Assembly: GCA_035277145.1 (NCBI GenBank)
Contig: DATELA010000092.1
Location: 1-64,000, forward strand
Direction: 5' to 3'
DNA length: 64,000 nucleotides
Source of the DNA: DASRAP01 sp035277145
GTDB lineage: Bacteria; Gemmatimonadota; Gemmatimonadetes; Gemmatimonadales; Gemmatimonadaceae
In this document: positions 8,099 through 16,078 of the stretch, one piece after another
Position numbering within the stretch: position 1 is the first letter of the stretch
How the letters are laid out: each line of letters starts with the position of its first letter
The notes under the pieces: generated by a model
Seen by the model: only the letters and a program-made list of their open reading frames with translations
What the model was told of the DNA's origin: nothing
The model's database searches: none
Translations under genes and position numbers: made by a program

Positions 8099-8662
8099 AT
8101 GACCGATCCCCGCGACCCTCAGGCCGCGCCCGACGAAACCGCAGACGACGTCGACACGCCAACCAGCGTCGACGCCGCTGAGGATCTCGCGCTCGTCATT
8201 GAGTCAAAGCGCGCGGAGGCGGAAGCCGCGTTATCCGAGCAGCGGGACAAGTATCTGCGGCTCGCTGCCGAGTACGACAACTTTCGCAAGCGCGCGATAC
8301 GTGATCGAGAGACCGCTGAGCACTCAGGGCAGGCAAGCGTCGTTCGCGGGCTGCTGGATGCGCTCGATGACCTCGCGCGATTCGCGCACGTCGACCCTGC
8401 GGGAACCGACGTTCGTACCGTCGTCGACGGCGCTGCACTCGTCGAGCAGAAGCTGCTGAAGTCGCTCGCGGGCCACGGTCTCGAAGTGGTCAATCCAGCG
8501 GGCCATCCGTTTGATCCGACGTTCCACGAGGCGGTCTCTACCGTGCCGGCGACGTCTGCTGCCGAAGACCACCTTGTGGCGCAGGTCTATCAGGTTGGAT
8601 ATGTGTTGCGCGGGCAGCTTTTGCGACCGGCGCGCGTGGTCGTGAAGCAATGGGCCGGCTGA
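8099..8662 (+). CDS. grpE: Nucleotide exchange factor GrpE
   Basis: Co-chaperone that releases ADP from DnaK. The 187 residues comprise an acidic, disordered N-terminus, the long coiled coil with the conserved YLRLAAEYDNFRKRA segment, and the C-terminal beta domain with GHPFDPTFHEAV and LRPARVVV. It sits 18 nt before dnaJ. dnaK and hrcA are not in the window, and no CIRCE inverted repeat was found in the 76 nt upstream. Confidence 0.95.
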   Translation: MTDPRDPQAAPDETADDVDTPTSVDAAEDLALVIESKRAEAEAALSEQRDKYLRLAAEYDNFRKRAIRDRETAEHSGQASVVRGLLDALDDLARFAHVDPAGTDVRTVVDGAALVEQKLLKSLAGHGLEVVNPAGHPFDPTFHEAVSTVPATSAAEDHLVAQVYQVGYVLRGQLLRPARVVVKQWAG

Positions 8663-8680
8663 TTTCGTAAGCACTGACGA

Positions 8681-9787
8681 ATGGCTCAACGCGACTATTA
8701 CGGCGTCCTCGGCGTTTCGTCGACGGCTACAGCCGACGAACTCAAGAAGCAGTACCGGCGCTTGGCGAAGCAGTACCATCCGGACGCAAACCCGAATAAT
8801 CCCAAAGCCGCCGAGCGCTTCAAGGAGATCTCAGAGGCGTACACCGTGCTCGGTGACGCCGAGAAGCGGCGCAAGTACGACGAGATGCGCCGGCTCGGCG
8901 CGTTTGATTTTTCGACGCCGCCGGGCGGCGCGCGCTCGCGCCCGAACACCGGGAACGCGGGCGGATCGTTCAAGTTCGACGACTTCGATGTTGGAGGATT
9001 TGGCGGCGGCATCGGCGATTTGTTTGGCTCACTGTTCGGTGGCCGCAATCGTCAGCGTGGGCCCGAACCAGGCGCGACCGTCGAAACCACGCTGGAAGTG
9101 CCGTTTCGTGTGGCCGCAGGCGGCGGCAAGGTCCCGCTCACGGTCGAACTCGCGGAGGCGTGCGGCACGTGCGGTGGTTCCGGCGCCGCGCCCGGCGCGA
9201 AGCTGCGCTCGTGCGAAGAGTGTGGTGGTCGCGGAACGATTTCTTTCGGACAGGGCGGCTTTGCGGTGAATCGTCCGTGCCCCGTGTGCCTTGGTCGCGG
9301 CACGATTCCGTCTGAGCGATGTCCAACGTGCAGTGGTGCCGGCGATGTGCGCACGAAGAAGAAAGTCATGATCAACGTGCCGGCCGGTACCGACACCGGA
9401 ACGAAGCTTCGCCTGAAAGGACAGGGTGGTCGTGGCCGCGCGGGCGGGCCGCCTGGCGACCTCGTAATCAGTTTCCGGGTGCAGCCCGATCGGTTCTACA
9501 AACGCGAAGCGCTCGACCTGATCGCGACAGTACCAATCAACATTTCACAGGCCACGCTCGGCTCCAAGGTCAGTGTGAAATCGCTGCGCGGCACGAAGGT
9601 TTCGTTGCGCATTCCGCCGGGCACATCCAGCGGAAAAAGATTCCGTGTGCGAGGGCAGGGAATCGAGAAGGGCGATACGACCGGCGACTTGATCGTTGAA
9701 GTGCAGATCGTGGTGCCGGAGCACCTTACCGACGAACAGCGCGAATTGATGGAGCGTTTTGCCGAGGCCGGGGGCCTGCGGCACTAA
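8681..9787 (+). CDS. dnaJ: Chaperone protein DnaJ
   Basis: Hsp40 co-chaperone of DnaK, 368 residues, full length. The J domain occupies about residues 4-68 with HPD at 33-35. A G/F-rich stretch follows, with GGFGGGIGDLFGSLFGG at its end. The zinc region holds four CxxC repeats (CGTCGGSG, CEECGGRG, CPVCLGRG, CPTCSGAG), and the C-terminal substrate domains end at EAGGLRH. Its stop codon directly abuts the stop codon of the opposite-strand dehydrogenase gene, with no base between. Confidence 0.95.
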   Translation: MAQRDYYGVLGVSSTATADELKKQYRRLAKQYHPDANPNNPKAAERFKEISEAYTVLGDAEKRRKYDEMRRLGAFDFSTPPGGARSRPNTGNAGGSFKFDDFDVGGFGGGIGDLFGSLFGGRNRQRGPEPGATVETTLEVPFRVAAGGGKVPLTVELAEACGTCGGSGAAPGAKLRSCEECGGRGTISFGQGGFAVNRPCPVCLGRGTIPSERCPTCSGAGDVRTKKKVMINVPAGTDTGTKLRLKGQGGRGRAGGPPGDLVISFRVQPDRFYKREALDLIATVPINISQATLGSKVSVKSLRGTKVSLRIPPGTSSGKRFRVRGQGIEKGDTTGDLIVEVQIVVPEHLTDEQRELMERFAEAGGLRH

Positions 9788-10954
9788 TCAGCGCTGGCGC
9801 TCGCCGGTGATGCGATAGACGCGGCCGTCGAGCGATACCGCGTACAATTCGCCGAAGCCGTCTTCACCAAATGACGCGATGTTGTCGATCGGAATCGACG
9901 GCGCCCAGTCGATCTCCTCCGAAATCGTGCCCGCGTTGTATCGCAGGCTGCGAATCCATCCGAGGCAGTAGTCGGCGTAGAAATAGCGCCCGATGTGTTC
10001 CGGCGTCGCTGTTCCGCGATACACCATGCCGCCGGTGATGGACGCGCACGGCGGTTGGTGCGGGTAGTCGAGTTCGGGCGAGTGGTATTCGCCCGAGGCG
10101 CACAGCTCGAGCGTGAACTGGCAGTTCGGACCCTCGAAATAATTCCAGCCGTAGTTGACGGCCGGGGCGTCGAGCGGAACGATGTTGAGTTCTTCGAAGA
10201 GATTGTCGCCGACGTCCGCGAGATAGAGCGTGCGCGTCGACGCGTCCACCGCGAATCGCCACGGGTTTCGCAGACCCATTGCCCAGATTTCCGGGCGCTT
10301 GTCCTCGACGCCGACGAACGGATTGTCAGCCGGGATCGAATAGGGGCTGCCGGAGTTGACGTCGAGCCGCAGCAGTTTGCCGAGCAAACTGTTTGCGTTT
10401 TGCGCTTCGCCGCCCGGCTCGCTGAAGAATCCACCTTCACCGATGCTGACGATCAACTCGCCGTCGGGCGTGAACTGCATCATTCCGCCGTAATGCTGTA
10501 CGCCCGGTGTGGGAATGTTGAGCAGTACTTTGCGCGACGCGAGATCGGCAAGATTGGGTGACGCGGCTTGCGCGGTGAACTCTTCGAGATGAATGCCGCC
10601 GTCGTTGCCTGTGAACGTGACGAAAAACCGGCGGTTGGTCGCAAAGTCCGGATGAAACGCGAGCCCGAGCATGCCGCGCTCGTTGCCGAACGTCGATACG
10701 TCGCTGGTAAGACTCAGGAACGGCGTCGGGAGCAGCTGGCCGTCCTGCACGATGCGGATTCTGCCTTCGCGCTCGACGATGAACAGCCGCGGGTCGCCAA
10801 CGGGTGCGGCGACGAAGAGCGGATTGTCGAGGTTGTCGGCGACTACCGCCATGCCGAGGACGCGGAACCCGGGCGTGATCTGCGCAGGCCAGTCGCCGCA
10901 TGCGCTCACCAGCGCGAGCAGGGCCGCAGCTCTCACCACGGTTGCGCGACTCAT
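9788..10954 (-). CDS. PQQ-dependent sugar dehydrogenase-like beta-propeller lipoprotein
   Basis: Soluble aldose sugar dehydrogenase family (YliI/Asd type). From ATG 10954 the protein is 388 residues and begins with a lipoprotein signal ending LVSAC. Family landmarks include GRIRIVQDGQL, GMLGLAFHPDF, GDNLFEELN and GLRNPWRFAVD. These proteins are six-bladed propellers that oxidise sugars with PQQ and calcium, but many homologues have no proven substrate. An ATG at 11071 would hide the signal peptide and is rejected. The gene is convergent with dnaJ and divergent from gluQ. Confidence 0.85.
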   Translation of the reverse strand: MSRATVVRAAALLALVSACGDWPAQITPGFRVLGMAVVADNLDNPLFVAAPVGDPRLFIVEREGRIRIVQDGQLLPTPFLSLTSDVSTFGNERGMLGLAFHPDFATNRRFFVTFTGNDGGIHLEEFTAQAASPNLADLASRKVLLNIPTPGVQHYGGMMQFTPDGELIVSIGEGGFFSEPGGEAQNANSLLGKLLRLDVNSGSPYSIPADNPFVGVEDKRPEIWAMGLRNPWRFAVDASTRTLYLADVGDNLFEELNIVPLDAPAVNYGWNYFEGPNCQFTLELCASGEYHSPELDYPHQPPCASITGGMVYRGTATPEHIGRYFYADYCLGWIRSLRYNAGTISEEIDWAPSIPIDNIASFGEDGFGELYAVSLDGRVYRITGERQR

Positions 10955-11132
10955 GCGATACGCCAGGTCGGCGGAGCGGGCACTAAGAACATCAAAAAAC
11001 CGGACGAACCGGTCTGGATGGCCAGAAACCAAGAACACTCTCAATCGAAAGGGCGTCGTAGCTCTTTCCACCGGCGCGCCAATAGTGGCGGCGCCGCATC
11101 TCTTATACGAATAGTCGCAGTTCGCCGTTGAG

Positions 11133-11138
11133 CATATT
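11133..11138 (+). promoter_or_regulatory. -10-like box 6 nt before the gluQ start
   Basis: CATATT is followed by 6 nt (ccgtag) and the GTG start at 11145. The spacing equals that before the roadblock gene and comM. Another AT-rich box, TTATACGAAT near 11102-11111, is an alternative promoter further upstream. Confidence 0.35.
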
Positions 11139-11144
11139 CCGTAG

Positions 11145-12086
11145 GTGACCGCACCCGGCAGTCAGCGCTCGCTGGCAGAACGATTGTCTCTCCGTGTAAC
11201 GCCGGGCTGGCGGACGCGCTTTGCGCCTGCTCCCACTGGTGCGCTCCACCTTGGGCATGCGGTGAACGCGGTGATGGTCTGGGGGCTCGCGCGGGCGCTC
11301 GATGGCGCCGTGGTGCTTCGTGTCGAAGATCACGATCGCGGACGGTCGCGCGCGTCGCACGAGACGGGCATTCTCGACGACCTAGACTGGCTTGGCCTCG
11401 TGCCCGACGTCGGCGCGACCACCGAGTTTCGCGCGGGCGCGCACGCCCTACGGCAGAGCGATAACGACGACCGCTACGCGGGTGCACTCGCGCAGCTCGC
11501 ATCACAGGGCCTCACGTATGCGTGCGCGTGTTCGCGGGCTGACATCGCGGGTGTTGCGGGCGACGTGTTCGGTGCGGAGTCGCCATACCCGGGCACGTGC
11601 CGCGCGCGGGCCCTGGATCCAGCGACGACGCACGCGACGCGTGTGCGGCTGCCAGACACTGTCGAGCGGTTTGACGACGTCGCGCTGGGCGCGCAGCAGC
11701 AGGTCCCGGCGACACAATGCGGCGACCCGCTCCTTCGCGATCGTGCTGGAAACTGGACGTATCAGTTTGCGGTTGTGGTGGACGACGCGGAGCAGGGAAT
11801 CGATGTGGTGATTCGCGGTGAAGACTTGCTCCAGAGCACCGGCCGCCAAATCGCAATCGCACGAATGCTCGGCCGCGTCGGGCCACCGGTGTTCTTGCAC
11901 CACGCGCTCGTTCGTCACGACGACGGCAGCAAGCTCAGCAAATCACGTGGCGACGCGAGCATCGCCGAGTTGCGCGCGGCAGGTCGGCGGCCGGAGCAAG
12001 TGTTTGGCGAGGCGGCGCGTCTGGCGGGGCTTCAGCGCGACGCCGCGTCAATCACGGCGAGTGATCTCGCGGGACTGTTCAACTGA
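11145..12086 (+). CDS. gluQ: Glutamyl-Q tRNA(Asp) synthetase
   Basis: Class I synthetase-like enzyme that attaches glutamate to queuosine at the tRNA(Asp) wobble position. The 313 residues contain FAPAPTGALHLGH (HIGH motif at 35-38), RVEDHDRGR, the zinc ligands CAC near 126-128 with Y and C in YPGTC, and KLSKS near 264. It ends after the catalytic domain, lacking the anticodon-binding domain of GluRS, which is what defines GluQ. The GTG start is preceded by a -10-like box rather than a Shine-Dalgarno site. Confidence 0.9.
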   Translation: MTAPGSQRSLAERLSLRVTPGWRTRFAPAPTGALHLGHAVNAVMVWGLARALDGAVVLRVEDHDRGRSRASHETGILDDLDWLGLVPDVGATTEFRAGAHALRQSDNDDRYAGALAQLASQGLTYACACSRADIAGVAGDVFGAESPYPGTCRARALDPATTHATRVRLPDTVERFDDVALGAQQQVPATQCGDPLLRDRAGNWTYQFAVVVDDAEQGIDVVIRGEDLLQSTGRQIAIARMLGRVGPPVFLHHALVRHDDGSKLSKSRGDASIAELRAAGRRPEQVFGEAARLAGLQRDAASITASDLAGLFN

Positions 12087-12087
12087 A

Positions 12088-12234
12088 AGAAGCGAGGAGC
12101 GAGTCAGAGGAGTAGGCATGAGTGCGAGGGCTCGAAAAAAAAACAGGAGGAGAGTTCACACCCTCCTCCTGTTTCCCTTTGCTCTCCAACTTGCGTCTCC
12201 GTCCTCTTACTCGCTCCTCGCTCCTATTTCTTAA
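12088..12234. repeat. GA-rich palindromic repeat between convergent genes
   Basis: Outer arms GAGGAGCGAG-like (12088-12116) and CTCGCTCCTCGCTCC-like (12210-12230) are reverse complements of each other and enclose the strong hairpin at 12141-12174. The right arm reaches into the end of the DUF4175 gene. It belongs to the same sequence family as the blocks near 33598 and 35764. Confidence 0.7.
12135..12174 (-). terminator. Strong terminator of the nine-gene operon, possibly bidirectional
   Basis: A perfect 12 bp stem (12141-12152 with 12163-12174) has a 10 nt loop. Read on the - strand the stem runs directly into a U tract from the A9 run at 12135-12143, the pattern of an intrinsic terminator for the DUF4175 operon. 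On the + strand it lies 54 nt after the gluQ stop and is followed by ccctttg, so it may also stop gluQ transcription. Confidence 0.88.
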
Positions 12235-15200
12235 CTGGCTTGGCGATCTGCCGGAAGTATTCCGCGACCTGCTCTTGATATCCCGCCGGTGCTTGCCCGC
12301 GCACGCCTGTCGCCGGCTGTTTGGATGAGCCAACGCCGAGCTGACGGAAGAGCGAGAACTCAAAGTTCTTGAGTCCCGCGATCACGTCGGATTGCAGCGC
12401 ATCGAGACCGCGTGGATCACCGGTCGCCGGCATGTTTTCCAGCCGGCGCATGTCGGTCAGCACCGAGTCGAGCTGACGCGTGTTCACGCCCTGCTGGCGA
12501 AGCTCGTTGCGCAGGTTCTCCGCTTCCGCGCGGCGTGTCGCGAACTCGCGTGAGAACTGTCGCGCGTCATTCGCATTCAGCCGGTTTACCTGGCCGGTGT
12601 AGCCGCCACCGCCGCTGCGGTCGTCGCCGGTCTGGCTTTCGCGTCCGCCCTGCCCGTTCTGCTGACCCTGCTGTTGGCCTTGTTGTTGCCCTTGCTGCTG
12701 GCCCTGCTGTTGACCGTTCTGTTGTTGGCCTTGCTGTTGGCCGCCCTGCTGTTGGCCCTGCGCCTGGCCGCGCTGATTGCCTTGCTGCTGGCCCTGGGCC
12801 TGACCTTGCTGCTGACCCTGTTGCTGGCCGTTCTGCTGTTGGCCCTGCGCCTGACCCTGCTGGTTGCCTTGCTGCTGGCCCTGCGCCTGGCCGCGCTGAT
12901 TGCCCTGCTGCTGGCCTTGGGCCTGACCTTGCTGCTGGCCCTGCTGTTGCCCGTTTTGTTGCTGGCCTTGCTGCTGTCCGTTTTGCTGCTGCCCCTGTTG
13001 CTGCGAGCCCTGCTGGCCCTGTTGCTGGCCCTGTTGCTGGCCCTGTTGCTGACCCTGCTGCTGACCCTGCTGCTGACCCGCGCGCGCTTCCTGATTTGTG
13101 CCCGTGCGCTCGCCGAACCGATCGCGCGTCGATTCCATGCCGCGCACGAGATCGCGGATGTTCTCCATTGCGCGATCCTGTTGACGCGATTGCGGCTCGC
13201 CGCTGAGCGCAGTCACCGCTGAGTCGAGCTTCGCCGCGGTCTCTGCAAGGTTTTCGCGGATCTGCTGTTGGAGCGCGTTCGACATTTCACCCACACCGGA
13301 CGCGCGTGCCAGTTGCTGCGTGTAGTCGATCTTCTGACGCAGACTGTTATCGCGAATCGATTCTGCCGCGTCGCCGAGCCGCGTTGCTGCGCGCGGTTGC
13401 TCGCGTCGTGCTTCGCGCGACATGCGGTCGGCTTCCTGCTCGAGGCGGCTGACGTCTGAGGACAGACGCTGCGCTTGTTGCATGACTTGCTGCGCGGCGT
13501 TTGCCCGTTCTTCGCCCGACTTCGACTCGAGCGCCTTCACGTCGTTCGCCATCTGTTCCTGGCGCTGTTGCATGTCGCGCGCTGTTTCGGCGAGCTTGCG
13601 AACATTGTCATTCAGCGCGTCGGAGCGCGCGTTCTCCAAGCCGCGCTGCGCGTTGCGTAGTTGTTCCAGCGCCGCTTGACCTTGCGCTGCGTTTCCCGTT
13701 GCCGCGGCGCGCCGCATTTCTTCCGCGGTGCGACGCATTTGCTCGGCCGCTTGTTCGAGCTGCTGTGCCTGCTGTTGGTCGCGCTGTTCGCGCGCCAGTC
13801 GCTCCAGGCGACGCGCTTCTTCTTCAGCTTGCCGCGCCAAGTCGCGCTGCGCGCCACCACCGCCGCCGCCGCTCTGCTGTTGTCCAACGCGATCGCGCAT
13901 CGCTTCGGCGCCGCGCTGCATTCGTTCGTTTTCCTGCTGCTGCCTGCTCGACAACTGACGCATGCGCTCGAGCGTTTCGTCGACTTCGCGCTGCGCCTGT
14001 TGCTGCTGCTGTGCCTGCTGTTGTACGGCTTCGTATTGGTTGGCGAGTTTGTCTCGCTCCAGTTCGAACAAGTCGGCGAGTTCCTCGGCGCGCTGCTGTT
14101 GCTGTCCGCCACCGCCTCCTCCGCCGCCTTGCTGCTGACCCATTTGCAACTGGCGCTCACGGTACATCGCGTCGGCGCGCTGCAGGTATTGAAGCGCTTT
14201 TTGTTCTGGCGGTTGCGCCGCGCGTGCTTTGTTCGCGGACAACTGCTTCACCGCCGTGTCCATATGCGCCACGGCCTGCTCGAGTTCGCGCTGAATGCGC
14301 GCGAACGTCGAATCTTCCTGCGCGACGCCACGGTCCGTCAGCTGACGAACGAGTGTGGCGACGTCTTCGCGCAAACGGCCCTGCGCCGTGTTGATCGTGG
14401 TCAGGTTATCGCGGCGTTGCTGATCGGCCGTCTTGGCGCTGTCGCGCAGCCAGTTGAACGTGCCCGCAACGACTTCCTTCTGTCGCGGGACGAATCCGGC
14501 TGGATTCTCATTTTCACCCTGGCCCGCTTCGCCGCCGCCACCACCCCCGCCGCCGCGCTGCTCGGCCTGACGATAGTTGTAGCCGAACGGGCGCACGTCG
14601 AGGAAATACACGTCGCTCAACGACTGATTGCCGGCGCCGTCGCGCGCTGCCGCGTGATACGCGACGAGATCGCCCGGCTGCAGGTTGAGCTCTTCGAGGA
14701 ACAGCGTGTGCGATGCGCGCACTTCGCGCGGATTCGCGAGTCCCGTGTCGGAAAGGACAATGCGTTTTTCTTCGCCGCCGTTCACGCTGTACCGCAACTC
14801 GAGTCGCGTAATGCCGAAGTCGTCCGTTGCACGCGGCGCGATCGCGACTTCTTCGACGTTCGTGACGCGCGTGTCGCGTCCCGGCTTGTCGATGAACACC
14901 GCGGGACCACGATCATTCATGGCCTCAATCGCATACTGCACGCGACCCGGCACGACCCGGCCGTCTTCGGCGACGAGGTCGATCTTGTAGAAGCCGTCGG
15001 CAGAAACTTTGAACGACCCGACCAGCTGACCATCGGCGCGAACGGTCATCGGAACCGTCGTGCCGTTGTCCATGCGAATGGCGCCACTACGCACGGGCAT
15101 CGTCACCGTCGGCGTGAGAATCACCGTCGTGCCGACAATCGCGGCGACGTCTCCACCGTTCTCGTTTTTCTCCGGCTCGAGGCCGGTGTACGCGGGGAAG

Positions 15201-16078
15201 CGCAGTTCAACACCGAGTTTCGACACCGCCGGCAAGTTCACCACGCTCAGCTTGAAAGTGTTGGAGCGCACGCCTTCGCTCTCGACGTAATACTCGGTCG
15301 CGTGCGTGAGATCAAAGAGACGCGCGCTGAACCCCGTCTGCGCGGAATCCTGTGCCATCGGCAATCGCGTCCATTCCTGAGACGTATCCGCGCGGAATAC
15401 GATCTCCGCGCTGCCGGGCATGAAGTTGAGTGTCTTGGCGCTAATGTCGACCGAGCCGCCCTTTGGAATCGATGCGTCACCCGGCTCGACGCTCACAGCA
15501 AGCACCGGAATTGCCGCCGACGCTGTGCCCCAAGGCGTGAACAACATCGACGCGGTCATGCGCAGCGACGACGGACCAAACGTCAACAGCAGCACCGCCA
15601 CCAGCGCAGCCGCGCCGAGCCCGCGGAGCGCGCGAATCGTGCGCGGGCGTTCGATTGCGCGGTCGCCTTTCAGCGAGCGAAGCGTTACGAGCACGCGCTC
15701 GATCAAGCGCGCGGTCAGGGATGCCGATGCGCGGCGCTCTTCCGGGAGCGCGAGTTCGTGCACTGCGGAGAGCAGACCCTGCCTGAGTTCTGGTGCATGC
15801 TCTTCGACGTACAGCGCGAAGCGCTCGTCGCTCGCTCGTCGCGCGAGCGGCCACACGAGGAAACGGCCGAGCGCGGCGACGATCAGCAGGTAGCCGACCA
15901 CGCGAATGGTCGTCACCGTGCCGTCGGATGGGCCGAGCATTTTCGCGAGCATCACCCCGACGACAATCGCTGCGATCGCGGCGAGCAGGACGATCGCCGC
16001 CGACTCGAGCAGAACGCGGCGCCGCCATTCGCGGCGTAGCGTGGACAGGGCGTCGCTCAGCTGATGGACAGGGCTCAT
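12224..16078 (-). CDS. DUF4175 large membrane protein with long Q/G repeat tail
   Basis: 1284 residues, the last gene of the nine-gene run, overlapping the BatA-like gene by 4 nt. Two N-terminal membrane helices (about 24-49 and 60-80) are followed by a large, probably periplasmic part with beta-rich repeats to about residue 510. A very glutamine-rich, coiled-coil region of roughly 500 residues comes next, then a near-pure Q/G segment of about 140 residues, and a short folded end. The family accompanies DUF58 and MoxR genes; its job is unknown. The tail may bind or polymerise, but that is inference. Confidence 0.75.
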   Translation of the reverse strand: MSPVHQLSDALSTLRREWRRRVLLESAAIVLLAAIAAIVVGVMLAKMLGPSDGTVTTIRVVGYLLIVAALGRFLVWPLARRASDERFALYVEEHAPELRQGLLSAVHELALPEERRASASLTARLIERVLVTLRSLKGDRAIERPRTIRALRGLGAAALVAVLLLTFGPSSLRMTASMLFTPWGTASAAIPVLAVSVEPGDASIPKGGSVDISAKTLNFMPGSAEIVFRADTSQEWTRLPMAQDSAQTGFSARLFDLTHATEYYVESEGVRSNTFKLSVVNLPAVSKLGVELRFPAYTGLEPEKNENGGDVAAIVGTTVILTPTVTMPVRSGAIRMDNGTTVPMTVRADGQLVGSFKVSADGFYKIDLVAEDGRVVPGRVQYAIEAMNDRGPAVFIDKPGRDTRVTNVEEVAIAPRATDDFGITRLELRYSVNGGEEKRIVLSDTGLANPREVRASHTLFLEELNLQPGDLVAYHAAARDGAGNQSLSDVYFLDVRPFGYNYRQAEQRGGGGGGGGEAGQGENENPAGFVPRQKEVVAGTFNWLRDSAKTADQQRRDNLTTINTAQGRLREDVATLVRQLTDRGVAQEDSTFARIQRELEQAVAHMDTAVKQLSANKARAAQPPEQKALQYLQRADAMYRERQLQMGQQQGGGGGGGGQQQQRAEELADLFELERDKLANQYEAVQQQAQQQQQAQREVDETLERMRQLSSRQQQENERMQRGAEAMRDRVGQQQSGGGGGGAQRDLARQAEEEARRLERLAREQRDQQQAQQLEQAAEQMRRTAEEMRRAAATGNAAQGQAALEQLRNAQRGLENARSDALNDNVRKLAETARDMQQRQEQMANDVKALESKSGEERANAAQQVMQQAQRLSSDVSRLEQEADRMSREARREQPRAATRLGDAAESIRDNSLRQKIDYTQQLARASGVGEMSNALQQQIRENLAETAAKLDSAVTALSGEPQSRQQDRAMENIRDLVRGMESTRDRFGERTGTNQEARAGQQQGQQQGQQQGQQQGQQQGQQGSQQQGQQQNGQQQGQQQNGQQQGQQQGQAQGQQQGNQRGQAQGQQQGNQQGQAQGQQQNGQQQGQQQGQAQGQQQGNQRGQAQGQQQGGQQQGQQQNGQQQGQQQGQQQGQQQGQQNGQGGRESQTGDDRSGGGGYTGQVNRLNANDARQFSREFATRRAEAENLRNELRQQGVNTRQLDSVLTDMRRLENMPATGDPRGLDALQSDVIAGLKNFEFSLFRQLGVGSSKQPATGVRGQAPAGYQEQVAEYFRQIAKPVKK
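12645..13085 (-). repeat. Q/G-coding tandem repeat inside the DUF4175 gene
   Basis: The DNA is made of variants of a GGCCAGCAGCAG unit that encodes GQQQ. Within it a 30-residue block (NGQQQGQQQGQAQ to QGQQQG) occurs twice with a 41-residue, 123 nt period; for example the same 21 nt word starts at 12761 and 12884. This points to recent unequal duplication, so length is likely to vary between strains. Confidence 0.85.

Noticed and set aside
12640..13085. Repeat block considered as a CRISPR array
   Set aside because: Units are short, imperfect, in frame and without unique spacers; they encode a Q/G tract.
12674..13222. 182-residue leucine-rich + strand frame that looks like many membrane helices
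   Set aside because: It is the antisense of the CAG/GGC repeat; CTG codons on the other strand give poly-Leu by composition alone.
13661..16039. 792-residue open frame on the + strand antisense to the DUF4175 gene
   Set aside because: It is rich in Arg, Ala and Phe without domains and mirrors a long high-GC gene; the - strand frame has membrane helices, operon coupling and family similarity.
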